This document shows, piece after piece, positions 11,491-20,524 of a stretch of DNA of 64,000 nucleotides (positions are counted from its first letter, which is position 1; every line of letters starts with the position of its first letter). The stretch is from Stomoxys calcitrans (Eukaryota; Arthropoda; Insecta; Diptera; Muscidae): contig NC_081555.1 in assembly GCF_963082655.1 (NCBI RefSeq), positions 24,169,291 through 24,233,290 on the forward strand, in the 5' to 3' direction. Below the pieces are notes generated by a model. It saw nothing but the letters and a program-made list of their open reading frames with translations. It was not told the DNA's origin and did no database searches. Made by a program: the position numbers and the translations under genes.

Positions 11491-12700
11491 TGAAAATTCA
11501 GTTAAAGCCCAATTATAAATAACCTTCAATGATTTAAGCTTTAATAAACCTCCTAATTTACCCCCCTTGGGCCATATTTACTACAAATCCTTTCACCATG
11601 CTTCACTTACATTTCACATAAACCAATAATCCCTCACCATTAATTCAAATTTAAACACTTATAATAATAAAAGCAAACAATTGTAAAATTACAGCAAAGC
11701 TGTTTAACAAAAACAAATTGAAAAAGTCAGCAGAAAAGGTGTTGGAAATCAAATTAAACTAGTCACGAAATGGATTTTGGCCATAAAGTGTTAATAGAGC
11801 AAAAGAAGATAATTTCGTAAAGCAGAAAACAGAAAACAAATTACTACAAACAACTAAGCATGCCTTTAACATGTGCAACCAAAGCCTCCCGCCCAAAAAT
11901 AAAGCGAATGTCGGACTGGCCCTCCCATGGTTGGTATGGCGAACCATAATAATGACTCAAGTAAATTAAGCGATTTTTTTCGCGTTCGCGCGACTTGCTA
12001 AACAAAGCCCCATAAAAAATAACACTGAAAATCAAAAAACCATAGCAGTTTCGTCTGTCCACCAGTCCAGTCAATCGATCGTCAAAATACCAACAAAAAA
12101 AGACCACAATAATGGATATAACCTCGCCAACAGATTTGAGGCGTTCCATATGTAATGAAATGTTAACAACAACTAAGCAAAGAAGAAAAAAAAAACGAAA
12201 ACAATTACAAAATTACAATTACCTATAATAATAACAACAATAATAAGAAAAGTAAACCATATTTCATAGTAAAGTTACTATGAAAATTTCTCAACAACAT
12301 TATCATTGTTATTGGGCTTGCTTAGTAAGCTTCTTTTGTTTGTTTTTCAATAATAAATATTTCATTCAATTTGTTGGCCTGAACTACTTTTGGCTTTCTT
12401 ATCTAATCTCGAAATAATAAAAATCGATTGCAAAAATTTAATGCTGTTTGTAGACAAAACGGTATTAATAAGTTTTTAATTCACGAATATATATGAGATA
12501 AAATTGCAAGAAAAAACGTTATGTATAGACAAAAATGGCAATGTATGTAAATATCAGGCTAATATTATGACTAAGAATAATTTCAGATTTCCTTTCTTAA
12601 AGAAAAAGCGTGAACTGTTAACGTTGTAGCAACAAAAAACAGGCGTAATAAAAACGTATTTAAACTTAACTTCTAATGCAAATTTATTTTCTATTTAAAA
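11491..12700. other. Non-coding stretch between the two array orientations; possible small ORF on minus strand
   Basis: Mostly AT-rich. A minus-strand frame 12149-11844 could encode about 101 residues with a hydrophobic first half (VISIIVVFFCWYF...FLIFSVIFYGALF) and a basic/aromatic tail. I recognise no family, and there is no TATA, splice or codon-bias support, so I do not call it a gene. CAA/TAATAA simple repeats lie at 12165-12245, as in many dipteran UTRs and introns. Confidence 0.4.
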
Positions 12701-12701
12701 C

Positions 12702-13960
12702 TGGCGCCCAACTTTAGAAATAAAATTTGTTTTATTAAGCCTTTAAATATATTTTTTTCATCAATTTTGTTATAATTTAATGTCAAGGGATATCTAAACA
12801 ACTTAGTCTGTATTCTTAGCTCTTCTAGGTCATTAGAAATGACATCCTCAAAACTGGCATCCAACGAAAGTTAAAACAGCTTCCGTCGTTTAATATTATA
12901 TAAAACAAATCTGTTAAAGAAATTCTTATAGGTTATTAGAACTGGCGACCAACCTTTGGTTGGGAGAAATTAGAGAAGTAACTTTGGCCCCTTAATATAC
13001 ATAAGTCTGTCTTTCTGTCTCAACAAATGCTGAAACAAAGAGAATAATAATACGCGTGACTTGCCCTCAACGCTTTCGTAAAGGGCTCGTCATCGCTGAT
13101 TTGAATATAACTTATTGATTATGTAGGAAAAACAAAAACTGGCGCCCAATGAATTACAAAAGAGTTTCTTTTGTTTACTGTTTAGACATTTTCTAGAAAT
13201 ATTTGCACGGCAATGAATATAAATAAAAAATCAAGCCCAAAGACTGTTGGTGCTAGCCAACTTTGAAAAAAAAAAAATTACCAGAACTGGCGCCCAACGA
13301 ACTAAGTATTTGAAAGAAACTTTGTTGTCTCTATATACATATTTTTTACTGCATTTGAATATGACCTCTTTCAGATGAAATTTAGAGAGTTTAATCTCAT
13401 TTGACCTGCTGAAGCTTGTTTTTTTTTTATTGGGAAACTCAAATCCGGCGCCCAATCAAGGACAAAACTGTTTCTATTCGGATATTCACGAAATATTTCC
13501 ATGGAAATATATATAAAAATACAAAATTCTCTTAACAATGTCGGTACTAACCAACTTTGAAAAACAAATTAATAGAAACTGGCGCCCAACCAAGGGCAAA
13601 GCCATTTCTATTGTTTACCGTTTAGACATTCTCTAGAATAATTTCCATGACAATATATAAAAATAAGAAATTATTTTAAAGGCTGTTAATGCTAACCAAC
13701 TTTGAAAAACAAAATCATAAAAGTTGGCGGCCAACGCATTAAGTCTTTGATACAAACTGTGGGGTCTAAATTTATACATGTTAATCTGCATTTGAATAGG
13801 ACTTGTTTCGAATTCAGAGATTTTAAACTGCTTTGAACTGGATTTCAAATTGGCGCACAACGAAGGGCAAAAAATTACCTGTTCCAAATTCTGTGTAATT
13901 TAACAGCTGGCACTTATGGCTTTTAATGGCAAATTTCAAATTGGCGTTCAATGAAGGGCA
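12702..13960 (-). repeat. GTTGGGCGCCA array, block 3 (minus orientation), higher-order tandem repeat
   Basis: TGGCGCCCAAC or variants start at 12702, 12855, 12943, 13140, 13288, 13446, 13580, 13725, 13851 and 13942. From 13140 the units are tandem and 91-158 bp long. Two unit types alternate: type A (13140, 13446, 13580) shares GTTTAGACATT, TCTAGAA and GCTAACCAACTTTGAAAAAC; type B (13288, 13725) shares TAAGT.TTTGA, CTGCATTTGAATA and TTTAAACTG-like text. The last units keep GAAGGGCAA after the motif. Nothing in the array is coding. Confidence 0.85.
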
Positions 13961-14000
13961 ATAAGTTTCCTTACCTTTTAAGACCACATTTGAAAATATT

Positions 14001-14241
14001 CCCATAATATCAGATTCCTTAGAAGGTGTAAAGCAGAAAATTCACTATTCCTAGTCAATAGTCCTTTTGGTCACAGTGGAGGTATGAAACGTTCACAATA
14101 GCCGTCGATGGTTTGATATCCTTCGTGTAATTAGACAGGATTTTAATGTAATGGCGTATTTGTCCAAAATAATGAAGAGTTGCTTGCATATTGGTACTGA
14201 CTTATAACATTTAAAAAAGAAAGAGTAAACATAGGGTCACA
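14001..14241. other. Unassigned flank before the RT remnant
   Basis: The text around 14060-14200 is not AT-simple and may be the upstream part of the same dead LINE, but no motif could be read. Confidence 0.3.
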
Positions 14242-14500
14242 TCAGGAACGGCACAGGGCTTCATGCCGGAACTGGATATATGGAATGTCAGTTATAATGG
14301 GATACTGCAAACAGGGATCTCTCTTATGCGCAACAAATTCAGCATATGGCAGCCAAAGGATGGAAAGTCGACAGCGCAACTCAGTCGTGAGCGAAATATG
14401 AAGCCAGACATTGACCTCGGTACAGAAAACGGCAGGTTTTTAGCCAGTACAGTTTATAGAGCCGCATCATCTGATGTCTTAAGCATTCTTCCTTCCTGAC
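14242..14500 (+). pseudogene. LINE reverse-transcriptase remnant
   Basis: Codons around 14242-14315 read TSGTAQGF...LDIWNVSYNGIL, matching the GVPQG/LGP-x-LW block that precedes the catalytic YADD in insect I/R1-type LINE RTs. The expected ADD motif does not follow in frame; the rest of the open frame to 14499 is not recognisable. It is a short, old fragment. Confidence 0.55.
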
Positions 14501-14577
14501 TCGCAAAAAAAGTTTTTGAATTTGCCTTATGGGAAATATTTGATATTCCCCTTAAGTCATGGATGTAAAATGGAAAC

Positions 14578-14755
14578 TGGCGCCCAACGAAGGAGTCAGA
14601 TGCCTAACGTCATTGAGTTTTTGAAAATGAAATTAGAAAGCGACTTCCAAAAAAGTTCTTGGCCATATCTATGAGAAATGTTCTTATGAAATTAAAATTG
14701 ATTTGTTTGCTTAAAACCTTTGTATATATTTTAAATTAAAATAGTGGCGCACAAC
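14578..14755 (-). repeat. Two further minus-oriented array motifs
   Basis: TGGCGCCCAAC is exact at 14578-14588 and TGGCGCACAAC lies at 14745-14755, 167 bp apart. These are the last members of the array. Confidence 0.75.
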
Positions 14756-15319
14756 ATTTCGGCTAAACTTATTAGGCCTTAGCGCAAATTTTTAAGTTTA
14801 TTTAGTTAAAACTTGAATAAGCGTTAGTAAAATGTTATACAAATAAAATTTCTGACGAAAATTTTATAAAAAAAAGAATGGATGAAGAAAGTTTCTCTCT
14901 ATAAATCTACTAGAAGATGAGGAAAGGTTACTTAAATCCTGGATGCCATCAGTACTGGTCTATCTGAGTTCTATTACACCTATTTGCAATCAGAACGTTT
15001 CATTCATTCTTTTAATCTGTCACAATTTAATATTAATTAAGTTTTGCAACCCTTTTCAAACTTTTTTTCATTTAAATTTTAAAGATCATTCCCAGTCATG
15101 TCCAATCGATAGTTATCGAGAAAAACTAAATTTTATTTATTTTATTACTTTTCACATTACCTACCTCTGGTCACTCTAACAATTCCCTAATGTTTTGTTT
15201 TCACGTTTTGAAACACGTCGTCGTAATCTCTTATCTTCACCTTGATGGCGCGCGGCAGTTGTTTTTCATATTGCTGGAATGAATCGCTCTCCCTCGCCTA
15301 AAGAACTGCTATCGCTGTT

Positions 15320-15348
15320 GAGTGTTTGAACCGCTGTATCAAACACTC
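15320..15348. repeat. 10-bp perfect hairpin
   Basis: GAGTGTTTGA (15320-15329) and TCAAACACTC (15339-15348) are perfect complements around a 9-base spacer. It lies about 110 bp upstream of the TATA-like site. Confidence 0.7.
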
Positions 15349-15455
15349 GATCAGCAAGTAAATGCCAAAGTACGTTACTCTTTGTTTACTCTCTGTCCTC
15401 TCTCTCTCTCTCACACTCTCTCCAAAGCAGCGAACCTGCAGGGTTCTCATTCTTT

Positions 15456-15463
15456 TATAAAAG
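15456..15463 (+). promoter_or_regulatory. TATA-box-like TATAAAAG
   Basis: A consensus TATAAAAG preceded by a GC-richer stretch and a CT-repeat (15400-15420, a GAGA-type site on the other strand). The predicted start would fall around 15485-15490. This is a sequence match only; such matches arise by chance in AT-rich DNA. Confidence 0.3.
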
Positions 15464-15495
15464 ATCTGTGTTAGGTAGGCACTTTTTGTTTTATC

Positions 15496-15750
15496 ATGCC
15501 TAACAAAGCAGAAAACAAAAACACAAAAGAAGACAAACAACAGAGCAGATCACACAAAAATGGAACTGGAGAAAACGTAAATAAAGCAAGCAGAGCAAAG
15601 CGGAGCAGATATGACAGCACAACAACATTTGTTTTGTTTTTGTTTTTGTATGTGCCGTTGAGCATGATATTCTTGTTCTTTATATTTTGTTACATTTTCG
15701 GTAATCAATCATTTGCTTATTCTTCTTCTTTACTCTTGATTCAAACTTGA
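15496..15750 (+). CDS. Possible 84-residue single-pass membrane protein
   Basis: The frame opens with a hydrophilic, Lys/Asn/Arg-rich first half (MPNKAENKNTKEDK...AKRSR), followed by a hydrophobic segment of about 26 residues (FVLFLFLYVPL...FFIFCYIF) and a short tail. I recognise no family. Its ATG lies 33 bases after the TATA-like site, which would leave a 5' UTR of only about 10 bases. The opposite strand is also partly open here, and hydrophobic frames are common in T-rich DNA, so this may be chance. Confidence 0.2.
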   Translation: MPNKAENKNTKEDKQQSRSHKNGTGENVNKASRAKRSRYDSTTTFVLFLFLYVPLSMIFLFFIFCYIFGNQSFAYSSSLLLIQT

Positions 15751-16835
15751 ATGATTACATTTGAAGAACGACGGTGGAGAGAGGGAAATGAGGAATGTAT
15801 CTTGGGGGCCATAAAGTCGACAACAACAACATAAAACTTAAAAGAATTTATCGATGGTGAAACAAAGCCTCACCATTTATTCAATGTGTGTTAGTATAGG
15901 GGAAATCAGCAAACACTTGGTGGAAAAGAGAAGCCAGGGAAAAATAAAAACCTTTCATATAAATTTCTCTATTTGACGTTTACTGCATGGGTGTGTAATT
16001 AACGAATATTTGAAGGGAATTTGTAGGAAGAGCAAGATAACGTTTTCTTTGGAGAGGTTCATATGTATCTATAATTTGATATCAAATGCCAAGGGGGAAA
16101 ATCAAAAAAAATTCCTAAATAAACAGACCTTTCAAAATGGAATGATATTATTTTTTTTCTTTTCGTAGATGGAGTTGTCATTGTCATAGATCCCTCTTGG
16201 CCATAGAAAACCTTCACATCACAATTTTTGTTTATTTTCTTTTTAAGTGTCAAATTCTTTAACGTTCCAGTATTGTGACCGTGGGTCAAATTATCTACTG
16301 TCAATTTTTTGACAGATTGGCCATAATCGTTGCTTAGATGTTGATTAATGATTAGAATCTTGAAGACATTTGACAAACAATCAAACTTCAAATCTCTCTA
16401 ATAAGAGATTGGAGGGTATTTTTGGGTGGGAAGAACAGAAAAAATTTAAAAGGAACTGTATGTCCCCAAAAAAAGGCCCAGATAAAATATTTTAGAAATG
16501 AAAATATCCGCATTCAAATAATTATAGACATTTTCCCAAACTTTTCTCTTAAATACTCCGTTTACAACATAACCATGGGATCCATATATCACCTGGATCT
16601 GTAAGGATTATTAAAAAACGCCTTTGAGAAGTGTGTTACTGATCCCCAAACGTGGAGACCACCAGCCTCGTATTATTTAGGGTCCGGCCAATACTAGTCT
16701 CGATTATAAAGTCGATTCGGAACATTTTAAACCATTACCATGCGATTAGCAGGCTTCATGATTTTAATTCAATTCACTGGAAAAGTGGAAACACAATGTA
16801 GAGTTTCATTCTCAGGAGTTTTGTAGAAGGATTAG
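15751..16835. other. AT-rich non-coding DNA
   Basis: Minus-strand frames here (for example 16391-16059) look like random low-complexity sequence. No repeat family was recognised. Confidence 0.45.
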
Positions 16836-17009
16836 GTGTTTGAAAACCGCACACTCCCGCTTTTCTCCGATTCGCTACGAAATCTTTGTTTTATATGGTG
16901 TTATATTACTAAGCTTAGGACTATACTTTTATATAAGGACCTCATCATTCTCTGAATTTACATTGGCGCAAATTTTTAATTTTTCTCTTAGAAAGTATCA
17001 AAGGGATCG

Positions 17010-17995
17010 TTGGACCCTTTCCTGGGCCATTTCTCTACCTGTTCGAACTCTTTGGAGGTAAAGAAAAGAAACGGAGTCAGGAATCGTATGGGATATCTAC
17101 TCCAGCAGCGAAGAAGAAATGTGGAGTCTAGATAATTCTGGAATTTCTATCTCCAGGTGCGAGGAAGAGAATAAAAGCAGAGCCGGGAAGCCTTTGGGAT
17201 TTCTATTTCAAACCAGTAGAAGTTGGGAAGTCTTTAGAAGTCCGTTGGTTGCAGAGAGCAAACGCAGTGTCTTGATCGAGGGTTTTTGCTATGTTCGAAT
17301 TACATCTCAAGAATCAAAAAGTCGTTGGGTCTTGCCTTGGGTTATCTCTTCACTTATTTGATCTCCTTGAAGGGGAGTCTGGTAGCCTTTGGAGTTTCTA
17401 TTTCCAACTCGAAGAATGAAAAGTGGAGTTGGGAAGTATTTGGAAGTCCGCTGTTTGCACAGAGCAAGCACAGTGTTGGGACCCAAAGAGCGGCCGTTTT
17501 GCTATATTCCAATTTCGACTCACGAATCAAAAAGTTCGTTGGGTCTTGCTTTGGGTTATTTATCCACCTGTCTTGTCTCTTTGGATGGGAGTCTGGCAGC
17601 CTTTGGGATTTCTATTTCAAACCAGTAGAATGAAAAGTGGAGTTGGGAAGTCTTTAGAAGTCCGTTGGTTACAGAGAGCAAGCACAGTGTCGTGAACCAA
17701 AGATTTTCAACTCGCGAATCAAAAAGTTCGTTGAGTCTTGCTTTGGGTTCTTTCTCCACCTGTCTTGTCTCCTTGGATGGGAGTCTGTCAGCCTTTGGGA
17801 TTTCTATTTCAAACCAGTAGAATGAAAAGTGGAGTTGGGAAGTCTTTGGAAGTCAGTAGGTTGCAGATAGCAAGCACTGTGTCGTGAACCAAAGAGCGGC
17901 GGTTTTCGCTATGTTAAAATTTCAACTCGCGAATCAAAAAGTTCGATGGGTCTTGCTTTGGGTTATTTCTCCACCTGTTTGATCTTCTTGGAGGG
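17010..17995 (+). repeat. About 200-bp tandem repeat, four to five diverged copies
   Basis: The landmark CCTTTGGGATTTCTATTTC recurs at 17191, 17396, 17600 and 17792 (spacings 205, 204, 192). Each copy also shows GTGGAGTTGGGAAGT, AGAGCAAGCACAGTGT, CGCGAATCAAAAAGTTCG and TTGGGTCTTGCTTTGGG. The several overlapping open frames here are unit translations. The repeat is GC-richer than its surroundings. Confidence 0.85.
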
Positions 17996-18302
17996 CAGTC
18001 GTCCAACCAGGAGGAAGAGAAATATGTTCAGGAATTCCCAAGGATTTCTATCTCCAGCCAGGACGAAAAGAAGAGAAGGGGATCAGAAAGCATCTGTGGT
18101 TTCTGTCAGAAGGAAGAGAACAGAAGATGATTCAGGAATCCTCTGGCATTTCTACCTCCAGCCAATAGGAATATAAGGATAAGCTCAGAAAGCCTATTGG
18201 ATTTCTATCTCAAGCCAAGATTAGAAGAAGAAAAGGCAAGTTATGAAACCCCTGAGGTTTCTATCCCAAAGAAAAAATATGAAGAAAAGGTGAATCAGAA
18301 AG
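17996..18302 (+). repeat. Short purine-rich degenerate repeats, about 60-70 bp
   Basis: Recurring GGATTTCTATCTCCAGCCA-like and GGAAGAGAA/GAATCAGAAAGC segments link the 200-bp repeat above to the 262-bp repeat below. Variants include GGTTTCTATCCCAAAG and GACTTCTACACCCAGTCAG. Confidence 0.6.
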
Positions 18303-18820
18303 CACCTGAGACTTCTACACCCAGTCAGGAGGAAATAACATAAGGATGTTCAGAAAGCCTAACGAATTTCTGCCTGAAACTGGATATCTGTCCCACACAG
18401 GCAAAAAGAAAATCTCCTTTGTATTCTACCGTAATGATTGACCAATTGATTAATCAGCGCAATATTTATTGCAGACCGTCTTAATCTGCAGAAACTGGAC
18501 CTAGTCTTGGGGCTTTTGAACACCAAGATCCTACAAAGGGAAGGAGTATCAATCAAGTTTAGAGCATCTGAGACTTCTACATCCAGTTAGGAGGAAATAA
18601 CATAAGGGTTTTCAGAAAGCCCAACGAATTCCCGCCTGAAACTGGATTTCTGTCCCACACAGGCAAAAAGAAAATCTCTACTATCCTGATTGACCAATTG
18701 ATTAATCAGCGCAGTATTCATTGCAGAGCGTCTTAATCTGCAGAAACTGGACCTGGTCTTGGGGTTTTTGAACACCAAGATCCCACAAAGAGAAGGAGTA
18801 TCAATTATTTTTAGAGCGGT
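18303..18820 (+). repeat. 262-bp direct repeat, two copies
   Basis: Copies begin at CACCTGAGACTTCTACA (18303) and CATCTGAGACTTCTACA (18565). They are highly similar throughout, including GGCAAAAAGAAAATCTC, TTGACCAATTGATTAATCAG and CTTAATCTGCAGAAACTGG; the first carries a short extra stretch (CTTTGTATTCTACCG). Similarity is high enough to suggest recent duplication. Confidence 0.9.
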
Positions 18821-19520
18821 AGCGATGGCTTCCTTCTCTTTCTTATCTTTGAAACATATATTACTCTACCGTTTAAGCGTCGCCAGAGTCTTAATCTTAA
18901 GAATCTCAACTCTATCAATCGATGACTGAAAGCTTTGGATTGAATATCCTTAGTCTCAATTCAATTCAACTTCAGAATCCCAACCGAAGCTGATTGTGTT
19001 CTGAGGCTCTTCGAACGCAGTTCTACGTTCGGTTAATGGGACAAATGTTCTGTCATAGCCTATTAAAGTAAAGTAAAGATTGTGTTCTTTTGTGCAAACT
19101 TGCCATGTCTTCTAACCGCACCTAGACTCCAGCTCAATAGTCGAGAGTCAGACTCTGCAGACCCGATTCGTCGTTGCTCAAATGCCAGCGATCAGCGCCC
19201 GCTAGTACTTCCTTTCCTCAAAACGAAATCAAGCATGTTGTGTTTTTATCACACCTGCCAGAGGATTGAAAAGGCAGAGGAAGATAACTGCACGTATAGA
19301 CTGAGACAACTGTAGGGACTCAAATGCCAGAAAACTGTCTCTGCTCATCCGACCTATACTCCAAATGCAATGGGTCCATTAGCTTTACGAGAAAAATATT
19401 CATGTATAGCAGCCAACGTGCACAGAAGATAGTATGTGCGCCTGTGACTCTGAAAAGTCCCATCGACAATATAAAAAAAATTAAACGATGTTTTTCCCCC
19501 CCCCCTAGTACTGGCTTCCT
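18821..19520. other. Unassigned, moderate-GC non-coding DNA
   Basis: No recognised element or gene. A homopolymeric C run lies at 19496-19505, just before the SINE. Confidence 0.4.
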
Positions 19521-19835
19521 CGGAGGCCTCCGTGGCGCAGAGGTTAGCATGTCCTCCTACGACGCTGAAAGCCTGGGTCCAAATCCTGATGGGACCATCA
19601 GAAAACAAATATTCAGCGGTTGTTTTCCCCCTAAGGCTGGCAGCATTTGTGAGGTACTATGCCATGTAAAAACTTCTCTCCCAAGAGGTGTCACACTGCG
19701 GCTAGCCGTTCGGACTCGGCTATAAAAAGTAGGTAGTTTGCTCCTGTTCGTTGGGACTTGGCAAGGAAAAATTAATCCCTTATTATTGATCTTAAACTTG
19801 TATCGGCTTGCTGTCCCTGAATGGAATTTCTATAG
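19521..19835 (+). repeat. tRNA-derived SINE, near full length
   Basis: It starts CGGAGGCCTCCGTGGCGCAGAGG (A-box TGGCGCAGAGG) and continues with a B-box-like GGTCCAAATCC. The family body follows (TTCAGCGG, GGCAGCATTTGTGAGGTAC, ATGCCATGTAAAAACTTCTC, GTTCGGACTCGGCTATAAAAAG). A segment of about 40 bases near 19730-19770 interrupts the tail, after which CCCTTATTATTGATCTTAAA resumes the family sequence. A Pol III promoter is expected from the family; here the B-box is mutated. Confidence 0.85.
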
Positions 19836-20518
19836 CCACCTGTACCTGCGGATTGGCGAAAACATCCTGGGGCATTCTCAGCGAGATCTCTTCAACCTTA
19901 ATAACAATTAGCAATATAGGGTTACTTAATGCTTTTCCCGGAAGGAAAAGCATTAATCTAAGCTTAGCTGTAAGAAAAATGGAGTGGCAAATGGTAGTCC
20001 TTTTACTATCACACTCCACAAATTACCAAGTAGGTAACCATTATCGTTTGCCATGCTTTAAACGGTCATCATCGGCCTGAAGAAGCATTTTCTTTTAACC
20101 ATGAGTGTGCCATAGGGAGGATATGGGCATACTCAATGCATTACCTCTCTTGACCAAATCTGGCTAATCTTATTTAGAAAAAAACGAGATAGTGGTCAAA
20201 GTTTTGTTAACTCAGAATAAGATTAATCAGACATCAAGCCTCCGTCTGAATATTAGGAAATGTAGGAAAACAAGCCCCTTTATGAATAAAGCGATACCCC
20301 CTCGATTCGCATAACCATGTCCCTACTGCTGTTTTCCCCTTATCAAATTGTTGTCATAACACTTCACTACATTTCAGTTAAGAAGACTATTCCATTTTCT
20401 GATAAGAGATAAATTCCCCCTTTGGACTTATGATTCATACGCACACTCTCTCTCATTGTCTCCAATAATACGATCCGATGACCCGATATTTTCTCTAAAT
20501 GTTCTTTATCTCTTTGTC
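19836..20518. other. Probable start of the intron downstream of the Ser-rich exon
   Basis: It follows the donor on the minus strand. No exon was recognised. It contains the 13-bp stem-loop listed separately. Confidence 0.45.
19926..19956. repeat. 13-bp perfect stem-loop
   Basis: TTAATGCTTTTCC (19926-19938) and GGAAAAGCATTAA (19944-19956) are perfect complements around CGGAA. No T-run follows, so it does not look like a Pol III terminator. Confidence 0.75.
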
Positions 20519-20524
20519 ACATAC
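20519..20524 (-). promoter_or_regulatory. 5' splice donor GTATGT
   Basis: On the minus strand TCAG is followed by GTATGTGA, splitting a codon after its first base (intron phase 1). Reading on would add only Gly-Met and a stop, which supports splicing here. The acceptor and next exon were not identified in 1-20.5 kb, implying a long intron or an exon too short to see. Confidence 0.75.

Noticed and set aside
2298..14755. CRISPR-like array from the regular 11-mer
   Set aside because: The genome is eukaryotic, the repeated word is too short, spacing is irregular (91-300 bp or more) and the intervening sequences are mutually related.
17286..17759. Overlapping plus frames of 79-115 codons
   Set aside because: They are the ~200-bp tandem unit read in different frames; no protein-like conservation across copies was seen.
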